A stretch of 64,000 bases of DNA from Selaginella moellendorffii (lineage: Eukaryota; Streptophyta; Lycopodiopsida; Selaginellales; Selaginellaceae). The notes beneath the pieces were generated by a model that did no database searches, was not told the DNA's origin, and saw nothing but the letters and a program-made list of their open reading frames with translations. Below, one piece after another: positions 31,973 through 42,575 of this stretch; position 1 is the first letter of the stretch, and each line of letters starts with the position of its first letter. A program made the translations under genes and the position numbers. Location of the stretch: NCBI RefSeq assembly GCF_000143415.4, contig NW_003314276.1, positions 171,784 through 235,783 of the forward strand. The letters run 5' to 3'.

Positions 31973-34900
31973 TCACGCCTCCTCTGATTCAGATTCGGAT
32001 TGTTCACCTTGAAATAAAATACATTAGAAACTTATAAAAAAATATTAATGAATCTCACCTTGAACCCGGGTTATGAATGCTCTTGCTGCATCTCTTGCAT
32101 GGTCTGGCAAGGTGATGGTGGCACTCTGCTTCCGCATCCAACCATGCACAACATTATCCACCGATATGCTCATGCTGGGATCCCTTGGATTCAGCACCCA
32201 TCTCTTTTCTAGGCAATCCTTCGTATATCCGGAACTTGGCTTGAACCACTCCACAGTTACATTGAAGGAGTTAGTTTCTGCGTCCTCCTCTGCATCAGTG
32301 ATGCAGCGCCCCACCCATATCATTTGTTTTTTATTACTGGGTCTGACAAGCACGACCATTCCTTTGCAGACCTGTACTGGATTGAATGCTGAATCCGGCT
32401 TCTTGTTCCTCGGCCCACAATAGTGATCCTCAACATCGTTATCTGTCACTGCATTTCCAGAGGACATTGTTCCGCTACTATCTGGTGCTCTGGGTTCTGG
32501 CCAAAAGGACTCTTCCAATTCTTCATATACAACCGGCCCATTTTGGATAGCAGATATAATCTTCTCCCAGTATTCGAGCAAAGGCTTGCACCTCTTAAAA
32601 TAGGATTCTCCACCAAACACCAACCCCCTCTTCCAGAAGGCAATATGCTGTCTAATCCCGGCCACTATACTTTCCTGGTCTTTGAGTCCATCCGGGTGCA
32701 TCGGCCGTGGGGAACCCTGAGGAATCATAGGTTCCCCAGTTATGGGATCTCTCTTGAAGAGTTCAATGCTGTCCACTGGCAGCCACACTGTGTCCCATTC
32801 TCTCATCTTGTACCTCATCACTGGAGCACCGTCACGCATGCTGAAATGAAACTGAAGAGGCTTGGAGTGGCCAATCAGCGTTTTGGATCCGTCCCTGATG
32901 TAGCCTCTTACAAACCCCTTAAAGTCTGGAACCTCTGTCACAAGTGCAGCTTCAACAGTGCCTTTGATGCAATTTTGGAATTCATCGTAGAGTTGTGGGA
33001 GGGTGAGGACATTGGATCGCCGGAGGGACTCTGCGAGGTGACTGAACATGGCATCGACGTCTTCATGAGTGTGCCCAACCATGAGAAAGCCAAGTGTAAC
33101 CGTTTCAAATATGCCTTTGGCAACAAGCATCGCCAAGTACGCGAAGACGTACATGTTTTTGTTCTCACTGCCAGCATTGTCTGTTTGGAGCAGAAGATGG
33201 GGTGGAAGGCCACATCGGCTGCAAGAACTTCCTTGAGATTCTGCTTCGTTTGGATGAGGCTGTGCATTCACCGGGCGACTAGCCTCGTCGGAATGGCATG
33301 AGGCCTCACGTGATAACCCTACAATCTGACGGCCAACATATTCACTGGGATGGCATGGGGCCCCACGCGATACTGCAAGCCTTTGCTCCTCCTCCAGCTG
33401 AACCCTGTATGGGGTTCGATCGACAAGGGCCTTATGCAAGGGTTGGCCGTTCAGCTCAGTCTGCGCACTTTGCAGAGACCTTAAGTGTTTTGCTAGGGAC
33501 GCAATCATCATGTTTGCACCCCCGCCACCCCATAGAGGTACAAAGAAGTTCCCATAGTTCTGGGCACCATGCCCATGAGCGATTATGCCAAACAGAGACA
33601 CAGGCAGTTGCATGGATGAAGAGATTGCCTTGGGGGTAGGATTGAGTCGAGGTAAGCACGTCTTTTTCTGGTCCATTTTGTCGTGGATGATGCAGAGGTA
33701 AGAGTCAAGTCTCTCCATGGAGAGAATCCTGTTATGATAATATGCAGTCCTGCAGCTTCTCTGCTCGATGTTGTGGTCGAGCCGCCTTCTAACCAACGTC
33801 TCTCGCTCTTGAGCGCTGTAAGAATTCTTCGACAAAGCCATTTTGATAGTAGTGCACTCGTCACACTTTGAAAAGCTGGAGTACTTTCCTATACTCACAT
33901 CCCTGAACCTGTTGCTCCACAATCTACTAAATCTAGATTGGCTCAGCTTCCTGTAGCCATTACTCTGGAGTTCCCGATTCACATCTTCCAATATGGCCCC
34001 CTTGGTATACATGGAAGGGAGAACTCGTTGGGTGTCTCGTGTTCCATCTTCCAAGAGGCGGGTTTTATGTGGTTGCTGCTCGCTACATGTCTCGACAAAC
34101 CTCTTGAAGATTGCCTCTCCATATACAACATGACCCCTGGTTTTGTGCGTACCGTCGTTCCCATGGACTGCCTGTTGAACCCTTTGTTCCTCGAACTCAG
34201 TTTTGATTCTGTAGAATGTGGATCGAGGGACTCCATAAATGATTCTCCATGCCTTCATGCAGACCAAACCCCTCTGGAAGACCATGCCCCCCACCTGATG
34301 TTCTGAAGCATCAACAGATGACCGTAATGCCTCATACACAAAATTGCGAGCTGCCTTCCAGGACAATGTCTTGTATCTTGCTCTTTCCTCTTCAATAGCA
34401 TCCCAATCAGCATGTTGACAGCACCTCCTCTTGCAACAAGCAACTGTCGAGACCATTCGAACCTCCATCGCCATTTTCTGCCTTTTCGGTTCGTTGCTCA
34501 GATCCCTTTGGCTGCGCTGTAGGAAGGTGTACTTTCTTTTCCCATGAAGAGATGTTCTGTCATCAGTTGTAGTGGTGTTTGATTGTGAATCCTTCACATT
34601 CTCAAACACTAAATGCCTCAATTTCCACCGCACAATGCTTCCAATAGTCAGACTGTTTTCTTCTGTGTCAACAACCTCTAAAATCGCAACTCCAATATCA
34701 TCCCAGCCCAATTCTTGATTAGCAACCGCATCTCTTGGATCGACAACTGTGGCTAAGCCCTCAGCTACCACCTCCCCCTCGGGGTTGTTTAGAAACACCT
34801 TTGCCTGAATCCATGTAGCACGGTTCTTAAGATCCACGGAGGGAACATGCGTCGCACTTGCGCTGTCCCCAACATCTGCTTTCTTCTGCAGATTTTTCAA

Positions 34901-35113
34901 GGCAACAACAACATTTACCCCGACGACCATCTCTCCTCATTCAATAGCGACCACATTCCCATCGAAGACAGTCTTTACTGATACAGCAGCATTGCCTTCC
35001 CCAAGCCTTTGACAGTGTATAACAAAGTTCCGATCCATAGATACAAGGGTCCCTTTTGCAACTCTCTTCCCACCATTCAAAATGTAAACCTTTTCCCCAA
35101 CCCTGAAGGCCAT
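31973..35113 (-). pseudogene. DUF7869-type transposase-like gene with one stop
   Basis: On the minus strand ATG 35113 (MAFRVGEKVYILNGG) opens a frame running to 32059; a 51 nt GT-AG intron (32058-32008) leads to a short acidic last exon (GEQSESESEEA) ending at 31973. An in-frame TGA at 34939-34937 (VVAIE-stop-GEMVV) splits it; the 961-residue part from 34930 is open. Parts in order: two related N-terminal modules (VAKGTLVSMD; VAEGLATVVDP), a basic Cys/His-rich stretch (CCKRRCCQH), a helical region (CDECTTIKMAL), then the core LLLQTDNAGSENKNMYVF ... FLMVGHTHEDVDAMFSHL, characteristic of DUF7869 (an RNase H-like domain, often transposon-borne), and a C-terminal BAH/Tudor-like segment (KGMVVLVRPSN, WVGRC, VEWFKP, WVLNP). 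Two palindromes (33293, 33350) are translated as SREASCHSDE and SRGAPCHPSE. A further 5' non-coding exon is likely (intron end at 35114). Confidence 0.8.
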
Positions 35114-36340
35114 TCTGAAAGTGCAGAAAAGAAGTTAAGACCATACAAAAAATGATTGGAGAATGGCCTAAATCATAACATACCAAACAACCTCAATAGC
35201 ATGAGGCCACATGCCATTATTCAAACATGCTATTGACACCCACGTGAAATGTCGCATTCACAAAATTGGCATGAGGCCTCATACCATTTTGATATACACA
35301 CAGCTGCAGGCAAGTAAAAACATACATGACAATACGCTAGCCATGAAATTGCAAGGGCCCAAGATGGCATGTGGCCTCATGCCATTTCTAAATGTGGTCC
35401 TAAACCATTCCATGGTGAACATACCAGGAAGCACAAGTGCCGAATATCAAGAGGAAGCGGTAGCCACACCAAAGACAGTGCCGCTCGCAACACCGCAACT
35501 ACTCGTAGCGCCGCTCGCAACACCGCAACTGCTCGTAGCGCCGCTCGCACAAACTGCCACTCGCATAAACTGCCGCTCGCAATGGCGCTCGCAATGCCGC
35601 AACCGCTTGTAGACGCATAAACCACAGCTCACAACGCCGCTTACACAAGCAGCGCTCACTGACATGGCGGGATTACCAACCGTCGTGACATTTCGCGCGT
35701 GTGAGGTTAGGTTTTGCATTTTGCTTCGTACTCGCGCTCGCACACTCACGCTCGCATCGCACTCCCACTCGCGCTCCCACTTCTCTATAGGTTTCTCGTG
35801 TGCATCGGCGTCCACTCGCGCTTGCATCACACTCGCGCTTGCATCACACTCGCGCTCGCATCGCGCTCGCATCGCGCTGGTGTGCATCGGCGTCCATTTC
35901 AAGACACACCCAGTTTGTAACTTCGCCGCCAACTCCGCCGCCCACTCCGCCACCCACACGCAGCCCACTTGGCGTCCCGGGAGATTTCAGCGCCACTCTC
36001 CAACTGTAAGTGGCAGAGTAGCCTTGCTGCTACGATCCGCTACACACACAGTGCACATTCGCCAGCGAGTCCGGTTGTCATGCCTCCATTCGGCTTCAAA
36101 TGGTAAGTCTTTAGGCCAAGTAGAAAATGGCATGAGGCCACATGCCATTCAGTAGCAACATTGGCATGCACCGATTGGGCTCTCGAGTGCAGTCCGGTTA
36201 CAGATGGCGTGTAGCCTCACGCCATCTTAGGATGCAGCCTCAAGACATCTGATGCAGTGGTGAATGGCGTGTGGCCTCACGTTATTTCTAGCTACTAGCT
36301 TTTCATCTGTCAGCTCTAATTGTTGTGCATTTCTGAACAG
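35114..36340. promoter_or_regulatory. Divergent promoter region with GC-rich tandem repeats
   Basis: The space between the two divergent genes. At 35480-35610 there are imperfect ~30 bp repeats built on GCCGCTCGCAACACCGCAAC; at 35715-35890 an ACTCGCGCTCGCAT-type array with two copies of GTGTGCATCGGCGTCCA (about 35798 and 35880). Six palindromes flank the array (35197, 35267, 35364 on the left; 36127, 36204, 36264 on the right). A first exon of the plus gene may start at ATG 36080 (MPPFGFK) with an intron 36102-36150 containing a palindrome, but I could not connect it in frame to the main exon. Confidence 0.55.
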
Positions 36341-39300
36341 GCGAGGAATTGCGTTCTTCTTACAGCCACTGTCAATGTGGATGCAGAGAAGGGGGAGGAG
36401 CTCACCAGTTGGACTTTCGGGATGGAAGGCGAGGATCTGAGGCTGTACAACACAGATGGTGGGAGAAAAGAATGCATGGGGATCCTCATCCAAGTGACAG
36501 ACACTCCATGCAGTTCCATGCAAGAATATGGACTGGCACTTTTGGTAGAGACAGCGTCTGCCTTCAAGATCCACCTTGCACATCCTAGCGGCTTCCCGGA
36601 GGGGGGCAGCGGCTATGAGGAATTCCTAGAGGGAGCTAGGGAGAGGTTGTCCAGGAGGCCCACAATTTCAAAAACGCTGCGGGTCTATGAAGATCACATG
36701 GAATCCACGGACCTCACCTACGGCGATGTTCAAAAATTATATTCCAACATTGAGCCGTTGAGAGTGACTCCAGTTCGCGAAGCAAAGGGGAAGGGGGTCG
36801 ATCTGGAAACTACCTCGAAGCAGAAAAGGGTGGTCAAGCTCAAGCCGACGTCCGACTCTCCTGCTCCAAAAAAGAAGCTACTTAGTGATGCCATTGCCTC
36901 GGGTTCGAACATTGCACCCACCAAAAAGAAGAGCCACAAAGAGCAGAAAGAGCAAGAAGAGGCAGCAAAAATCGTCGTAGATAATAGTACTTGTTACTAT
37001 TCCAACAAAGTATATACAATCGACGTGAGCCGTATCGACATCCAAAGCAAATACAACCACAGGCTAGTATCTGATGAGTGGGTGGAGAAATTGAAGCAGA
37101 AGATGCTGGCAAGTCCAGTAACACCCGACATCGCAGACGTGATCCCCTACTACCAAAAAATGAAGGGCGAGATGAGGTTTCCAGACTTGATCAATAGGAA
37201 AGTGTTGGACGATCAGAACATCCGGTTCTATGCCGTCTCCGGACAGCATTCTAGCTTGGCGATGCAAGAGATAGTTGTGGATATTATGGTGGGCGAGGAG
37301 GTGAAGAAAGTCTTCAAGACAAGAGTTGTCCGCCTGATAAAAGGCAACTCGCCCCTCCGATCTATCATATACATCTCCCACGCGCAGAATGTCAAGCAAG
37401 AAACGTGCTACAAATCGGGTCTGCACGAGACATTGGCACGAACACGGAAGCTCTGGGTTCAACTGAAGAAGCCACAAAAACCAGGACAAGGACGTGCACT
37501 AGCAACTAGCGCCTGGCAGGTAAGCCTCGTTGTATGTGGCATAGCATGTGGCCTCACGCCATTTCCATTGCAGGAATTCTCGAGTCTTCTCTCGAAAACA
37601 CTGGGGGTCAATGACACACTCAGCATCCATAACATTCTACTCGCGACAAAAGTTGTTTTTGACAAATGGGTAGATGTGCTGAGGAGGTACCATGACGGGG
37701 AGTTGCCAAACTCAATGGGTGTGGAGGACGGCCGGAAGCCCAATGATTTGAAGCTCAACGCCTTGCGTTTCTCGTGGTCTCTAGACGACGACGACCTTCT
37801 GACAGTGGCTAATGCTCTTCTACGTGGTGAGGTAGTCTTCAACAAGACCAAAATGACTCCCGGCCATATTGTGACATACGAGGACTTGTGCACGACTCTG
37901 AGAGCTCGTGCGCTATTGAAGGATTGGATCTTCGAGCAAGTGGCCGTGGAGAGGGTGAGCATCGACACCACGCAAGAGATGATGGAAGCGCTGGAGTTGT
38001 CAAATGAAGACATCGACGAGTACGTGAAGGGGGCCCCCAAGTTCATCGATCTGCTGCAGGATGCCACGAAAAGTAAAGCTGAGAAGTTGGATCAGTATCC
38101 AAATTTCATTAAGATTGATGTCGACCGCCGGCTTCAGAAACAGCTCGACCCCGCAGCAGAGGCCTATCGAGAACCTTACCGGGTATACTTGAATTCGGAT
38201 GAGGATCAAAGGTGGAGGAGCATCGTTTCCCGCGGAGATGAGCAGGTCAAGAACATCTTTTGTGTGATGGACTTCACAAACGAGGAGATCACTCATGCAG
38301 ACGAAGTCAGCTCCATCATTGACTTAATGGTGGGACTTGCGGAGGTGGAATCTTCAGTCCACTATATGATCTACGACTCCGAATCCTATCACAAGTTCTG
38401 GAAGGCCTTGAACGAGGTGAAGGCTCGGTTGAAAGGCAAGGAGATGCGGGAGATCCATGGGATAATGGCTAAGAAGAAGATACCGACGAATGTCCGCATC
38501 TTCACACTTGCCCTTGTTATTGGTCCTGCAGCAGAGTGGGACTGGAGTGACTTCCCAGCTTCGTTCGACAAGGCCAATCGAATTGATCTGAGGGAGGTCA
38601 ATTTACCCGTGCCTGAGGAACTGAAGACGGCTATGGAGCTTTCGAATCCAAAGAAAGCTCCAGGTGCAGCATGGGAAATGCTCAGCTGGGTCTTCAACGC
38701 AATAGCGGGTGGGTCACCTGCTTCCGACTCCAAGGGCAAATGCGTTGTCGAGTACAACTGCGGCGGACTATTCTTTCGAGCCGCACTACTCAAGGGTGTC
38801 CCGTGTGTTGTAGTGACAAACTCCATTGAAGAGGTGACTTCAATGGAGCATATAATTACAGTTGCCAAAGAAAAACAGTATCTTCTCTGCGAACCTGGTG
38901 AGTACGCACTTTAAGTTTAGATGTTATCTCACAAGCTCTGTATGCAGGAGCGTGGCCACCCCCAGATGCTGAAACGGCGTTAACAGCTACTGTTGAAGAT
39001 ACCCATGTTGGGCCGAGCTCACAACCTACACAAGGTAAGGTCACGTGAGGCCTCACGCCATTTTGATTATAGATCGTTGTGAATATTTAGACACGAGGAC
39101 TAAAAAGCGCACTGGTGGCGCATCGAAGAAGGACAAACAGACAAGCAATAGGAAAAAAGGAGGTACAAATTATATTTGCAATGGCGTGTGGTCTCATGCC
39201 ATTCCTTGCAGGAGAAACTTCTTCAAAGGCAAAACAGGCAAGCACCAGCCAAGCTCAAACTGACAGTGGTCATAAAAAGCGAAAGCACGTTGGACAGTCG

Positions 39301-41712
39301 TCGAGATCAGAGGCGTTTGATTTGAAAAGGAAGAAGGGCAACGAAAAGATGATAGGTAATTCCTCGCGGTTATGGCGTGTGTGCTCATGCCATTCATTGC
39401 AGATCAAGGGCTGAGTGAAAGCAGGCAGTCACCACCTCATGACTCAGATTCCTATGGCGGACTCCCCCTCCCCAATCTCAATGGAGAGGTACAATGGATG
39501 AGGGAAGCTTTTCAAGTCAAGGCCACGTTTTTCTCATCTCGTCGTCTTCGAAGGGTGCAAGAACGTGCAGAAACCATGTTAAGACAGTCGGGTGAGGATA
39601 CGGTCCTAGGTCACGCACTAAAACAGGCTATGGATGTCTTGTATTTTGAGATGGAGACTCGGCCAGATGATTTTCCCAAGATGGTCCTGGAAGAACAAGC
39701 CATCCAGCCTGAGCAGCCTATGGAAGAAATGCAGGAGGGGGATGAGGAGCCAAAGAAAGATAATGAGCAGGAAGAGCAGAAGGACGAAGAGGAGGACAAA
39801 GAAGAGGAGGACGAAGAAGAGGAGGACGAAGAGGACTTGGATGGTCCTCACAATGGTGACAATCACAATAACGACGACGACGATGATGACGACGATGGCC
39901 AGCCTGAGGTGGCCAAAGAGCAGCAGAGGAAGGTCATACAAGACAAACCATCAGGTAAATAATAATACATCCATTCCTAACCTTTTACCATTTCTAACAT
40001 TGTCCATGTAGGTCGCAGAGAAAATGGTAAGTAGAGATTATTCAGTTGAATTTACAAACTCTAGCCTTTAGTGTCGAGGAAGGATAGTGCCAAGCAAGGG
40101 TCGAAACGTATGTCCAATCCTTCAGAATCAGCAGTGCGCCCAAGTGATATCGGTCCTAGTTCCTCAATAGCAGTTGATGGTAAATACAGTATAGTCGATT
40201 CAATGTGCTAATGAGTTTTTTTTTAGTAGCACGGGAGGATACCATCTCAATCGAAGGGAGATATTTGGACATGCATATGGATCCGCCAGTGGACTCTACT
40301 TGGCTGCAAGAGTCATCAGAGCTGGTGGAGGCTACTATCCATATCAACGCCAAGCAAGCTGACCACGCTCCACTTGATGCTGCCCATACCACTGAGTCAA
40401 TCTTGTCCACGTATCCAACTGACGGTGACCAGGCGCCATTGGACCCACATGAGGCCGCCCCAGCCGCCGAGCCGGTCGTATCCTCATTTCCAACGGACTC
40501 AACGTGTGCCCAATCGTTTGACTATGCGCCGTTGGAACCTCCCTACACCGCCCTTGCTGCCTGTTCGGTCATGTCCACTTTGCCAACGGAGGCACCAGCT
40601 GAAATGGCGTGTGATCACACGCCATCGGAACCACCCCATGCCACTGTTGAGCCAGTTGTACCAGAGTCTACAGCTGAAATGGCATGTGCCCACACGCCAT
40701 CGGATGCGATTGACCCCACATTGCAGAGGAGAGTATTTCTGCCCTTCACGTTTCCTCGACCAAAACCCTCTCAACATCCATCGGGAGCAACATTCGCTAA
40801 TATTGTAGATGGTAAAATTGACTTGTACCATTTTTTATGCTGACGCATTTCATTTCAGAGTCACGGCGAAGGTACTGTATCATTTTTGATCTGAACGGTG
40901 TCCTTTTCTCCCATGAGCATGGCTCGTCCTCGAATGTCATTGCACCCTCCAAAGCCTGCGGTTGCAAGTTGGTCAAAAGAGACAGATTCACATTAATCAC
41001 ACGGGAGAAACTGCGGGATCTAATAATGACCATGCGACACTTAAAATAGAGGGCCGGGTTCAATTTGCAATTGGGAGTTTGGACATCCATGATGCGCCAC
41101 AATGCATTAACGTTGCTACAGATGATGCACGATCAGACGCGAGTAATATTACCATTTGACTTTCTCCTAACGCAGGAGGATTGCTTGACTATGGTCCATG
41201 TGAGGGGTAGCAAGCCCATCTTCGTCAAGCCAGAGGCTGTAGTGATGAACCGGACTGCTAGCTCAAGTGAAATCCTCATCATCAATGACTCGCCGATTAA
41301 AACTGCAGCGAACACGCACACATATGCAGTGCACCCCATCTCTTGCAGTATGGAAACTAGGGAGAAGAAACCGTATGTTCTGGGGGACCTTGCAAAACGG
41401 CTTGGAGCGATGGTGATAGAGAACCGGCCAGTCCAGGAGGTGGCTGCAGAAATCAACCAAATGGCACATGGAACGGTATATCAGAAGCCATTTGATCGGA
41501 CAGACACCAGTCATCATTTATGGCATGTATATTGTCTAGCCAAGCACTATCCGCATCTCCATAATCTGCTCAACCGGATGGGTTCTTCGACCACTGAACA
41601 TGAGCGTGGACGTATTAGAGAAGAGATGGCATTACTATTGGGTTTAAATCCTGATAGTGTGGAGAGTGATGAAATTCCAAGATTATTGATAGGCGTTGGA
41701 GGCAAAAAATAA
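36341..41712 (+). pseudogene. ParB-like / FCP1-type HAD protein gene, one stop
   Basis: Exons: 36341-37519, 37574-38897, 38948-39034, 39073-39162, 39212-39355, 39403-39954, 40012-40026 (a 15 nt micro-exon), 40072-40179, 40227-40811, 40859-41712. From 38897 on, every intron is in phase 1 after a G. The 5' end is unresolved. The protein has an N-terminal region of unknown type, a basic linker (APKKK, APTKKKSHK), a ParB-like segment (VYTIDVSRIDI ... RFYAVSGQHSSLAMQEI, ~encoded 37015-37280), an unknown domain around EYNCGGLFFRAALLKGVP, a very acidic D/E tract (39770-39900), a Pro/Thr-rich stretch, and an FCP1/NIF-like HAD domain (IIFDLNGVLF, LGVWTSMMRHN, ILIINDSPIK). HAD motif residues are altered (DLN for DxD, ND for DD). 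TAG 41047-41049 interrupts the HAD domain in frame. Intron 37520-37573 is 54 nt, so the frame also stays open unspliced. Confidence 0.75.
37520..37573 (+). other. Intron containing a palindrome
   Basis: A 54 nt GT-AG intron of which bases 37541-37562 are a full palindrome copy ending 11 nt before the acceptor. The same design recurs at 39035-39072, 39163-39211 and 39356-39402, where the palindrome fills half or more of the intron. Confidence 0.75.
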
Positions 41713-42138
41713 CAGTCTGAGATGGCATGTATTTATTTAAAAATGTAACTTATTATGGCATGGGGTTCCATGCCATTGTATTAATATTAAAAGACAATTC
41801 TTTGAGAGGATTTGCATTATACTAGAAGTGTTACAGCATGTTATTGGAAGTCTACGAAGTTGTTTTATTAATAATGGGAAAGTAAAGATTGAATGGGGAC
41901 TTGGGCTCCACCTAGACTCGGAGCAACTGAGCCAATATTAAAAGGATCGAAAGAAATTGGACGACGCTGACAAGGAGAAGAGAGAGGTGAAGCAGTGGCA
42001 GGGGGAGGAGAAGTGATTGAGTAGACATTTCCTTGTTTAAAATAAAATGGCATGTGCCTCAATGCAGTTGAATTTTGTTATATTTATATACTATATAAAG
42101 GTTTGGAAACCTTATTTTACAAGTGGGATAATGACAAT
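41713..42138. other. Right subterminal region of the transposon
   Basis: Non-coding, AT-rich, with a full palindrome at 41755-41776 and degraded ones at 41722 and 42047. Next to the repeat AAGTGGGATAATGACAATTC CCACTT (42121-42146) forms a second, internal inverted repeat with the TIR motif. Confidence 0.5.
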
Positions 42139-42162
42139 TCCCACTTTAACGAAATAGAGCTT
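42139..42162 (-). repeat. Right terminal inverted repeat
   Basis: Reverse complement begins AAGCTCTATTTCGTT, then A, then AAGTGGGA; one mismatch to the left repeat at 31357-31380. Confidence 0.85.
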
Positions 42163-42166
42163 CTTG
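42163..42166 (+). other. Target-site duplication CTTG, right
   Basis: Partner of 31353-31356. Confidence 0.75.
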
Positions 42167-42498
42167 TATGAGGAGGACTCTAGTGAGGAAACTTCCAAAC
42201 AGAAGTCCAGTGGTGAGGTTCGGTCATTAATCCTCACCCTTCCTAGGGGCTTGGGCTTCCCTTCGGGATGGAAGTGGGGGGGTAGAGGTACCTATACCGG
42301 GACATTAGGCCACGGTCTTTTGCCTTGGCATCCCGAAGTGTTGCACCCAAGGCTTGGGAGTTAGAGGGTCCCATGATCAAGTCTTGTTGTACCAAGAGAT
42401 GTTAGGAATTTGGAGGCTTGGTGTGCTTTGCTACTTGTGCCTGCAAGGAGTAAACCTTAAGTCCAATCTAACCCGGGAAGGGGGATTGGCAGAGCTTT
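42167..42498 (+). mobile_element. Family A gag and LTR fragments
   Basis: Bases 42167-42222 continue the gag split by the transposon (GAGGAGGACTCTAGTGAGG, matching the minus strand near 7850). From about 42223 the sequence jumps to the middle of a family A LTR (CTTCCCTTCGGGATGG) and ends near 42498 at a family B LTR piece. Most of gag-pol is deleted. Confidence 0.75.
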
Positions 42499-42575
42499 CC
42501 ATAAATAGCATTTGGTATTGGAATGAGACCAACACAAAAGGTATGATAGCTTCAGTGTTTGGCAAACATGGTAAG
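42499..42575 (-). mobile_element. Family B LTR piece, left part
   Basis: Matches 8766-8850 (CCATAAATAGCAT, GAGACCAACAC, GTGTTTGGCA). It is cut at GTAAG by the family F insertion and resumes at 55928. Confidence 0.8.

Larger units (their letters stand above)
31583..42068. repeat. Dispersed 22 bp palindrome family (20+ copies)
   Basis: The consensus arms are ATGGCRTGWGG followed directly by CCTCAYGCCAT. Near-complete copies start at 33293, 33350, 35197, 35267, 35364, 36127, 36204, 36264, 37541, 39040, 39181, 39372, 40604, 40679 and 41755; half or degraded copies start at 31583, 31901, 31958, 41722 and 42047. Three more are in the reversed gene copy (29401, 29592, 29730). Variation is mostly compensatory between A/G and T/C at arm position 6 (CATG or CGTG) and in the centre (GGCC, GTGC, GGTC, GATC), so pairing is kept. 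Copies lie in introns (37520-37573, 39035-39072, 39163-39211, 39356-39402), in exons of both genes and in non-coding sequence. Confidence 0.9.
31357..42162. mobile_element. 10.8 kb DNA transposon with 24 bp TIRs, DUF7869-type transposase and ParB-like/HAD gene
   Basis: The insert splits a family A gag and is flanked by CTTG duplications. Its ends are inverted repeats of 24 bp with one mismatch, beginning AAGCTCTATTTCGTT. Two genes are divergent: a transposase-like gene on the minus strand (35113-31973) and a multi-exon ParB-like gene on the plus strand (about 36080-41712), separated by a GC-rich repeat region. More than 20 copies of a 22 bp palindrome are spread throughout and absent from the flanking elements. 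Each gene has one in-frame stop, so this copy is probably recently dead. I do not recognise the element as a named superfamily. Confidence 0.85.

Noticed and set aside
32423-33301. 292-residue plus-strand open frame
   Set aside because: It lies antisense to the transposase frame, which has recognisable motifs; no domain or splice support on this strand.
35597-36155. 163-residue frame in the divergent promoter region
   Set aside because: Covers the CTCGC tandem repeats and has overlapping open frames in all three phases, a composition effect.
39618-39941. Hydrophobic 107-residue minus-strand frame resembling membrane segments
   Set aside because: It is the complement of the acidic Asp/Glu tract of the plus gene; Val/Ile/Leu richness follows from the GAN codons read in reverse.
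31583-42068. CRISPR-like array of palindromic repeats
   Set aside because: Spacing is irregular (tens to thousands of bases), copies vary, there are no cas genes, and the DNA is eukaryotic.
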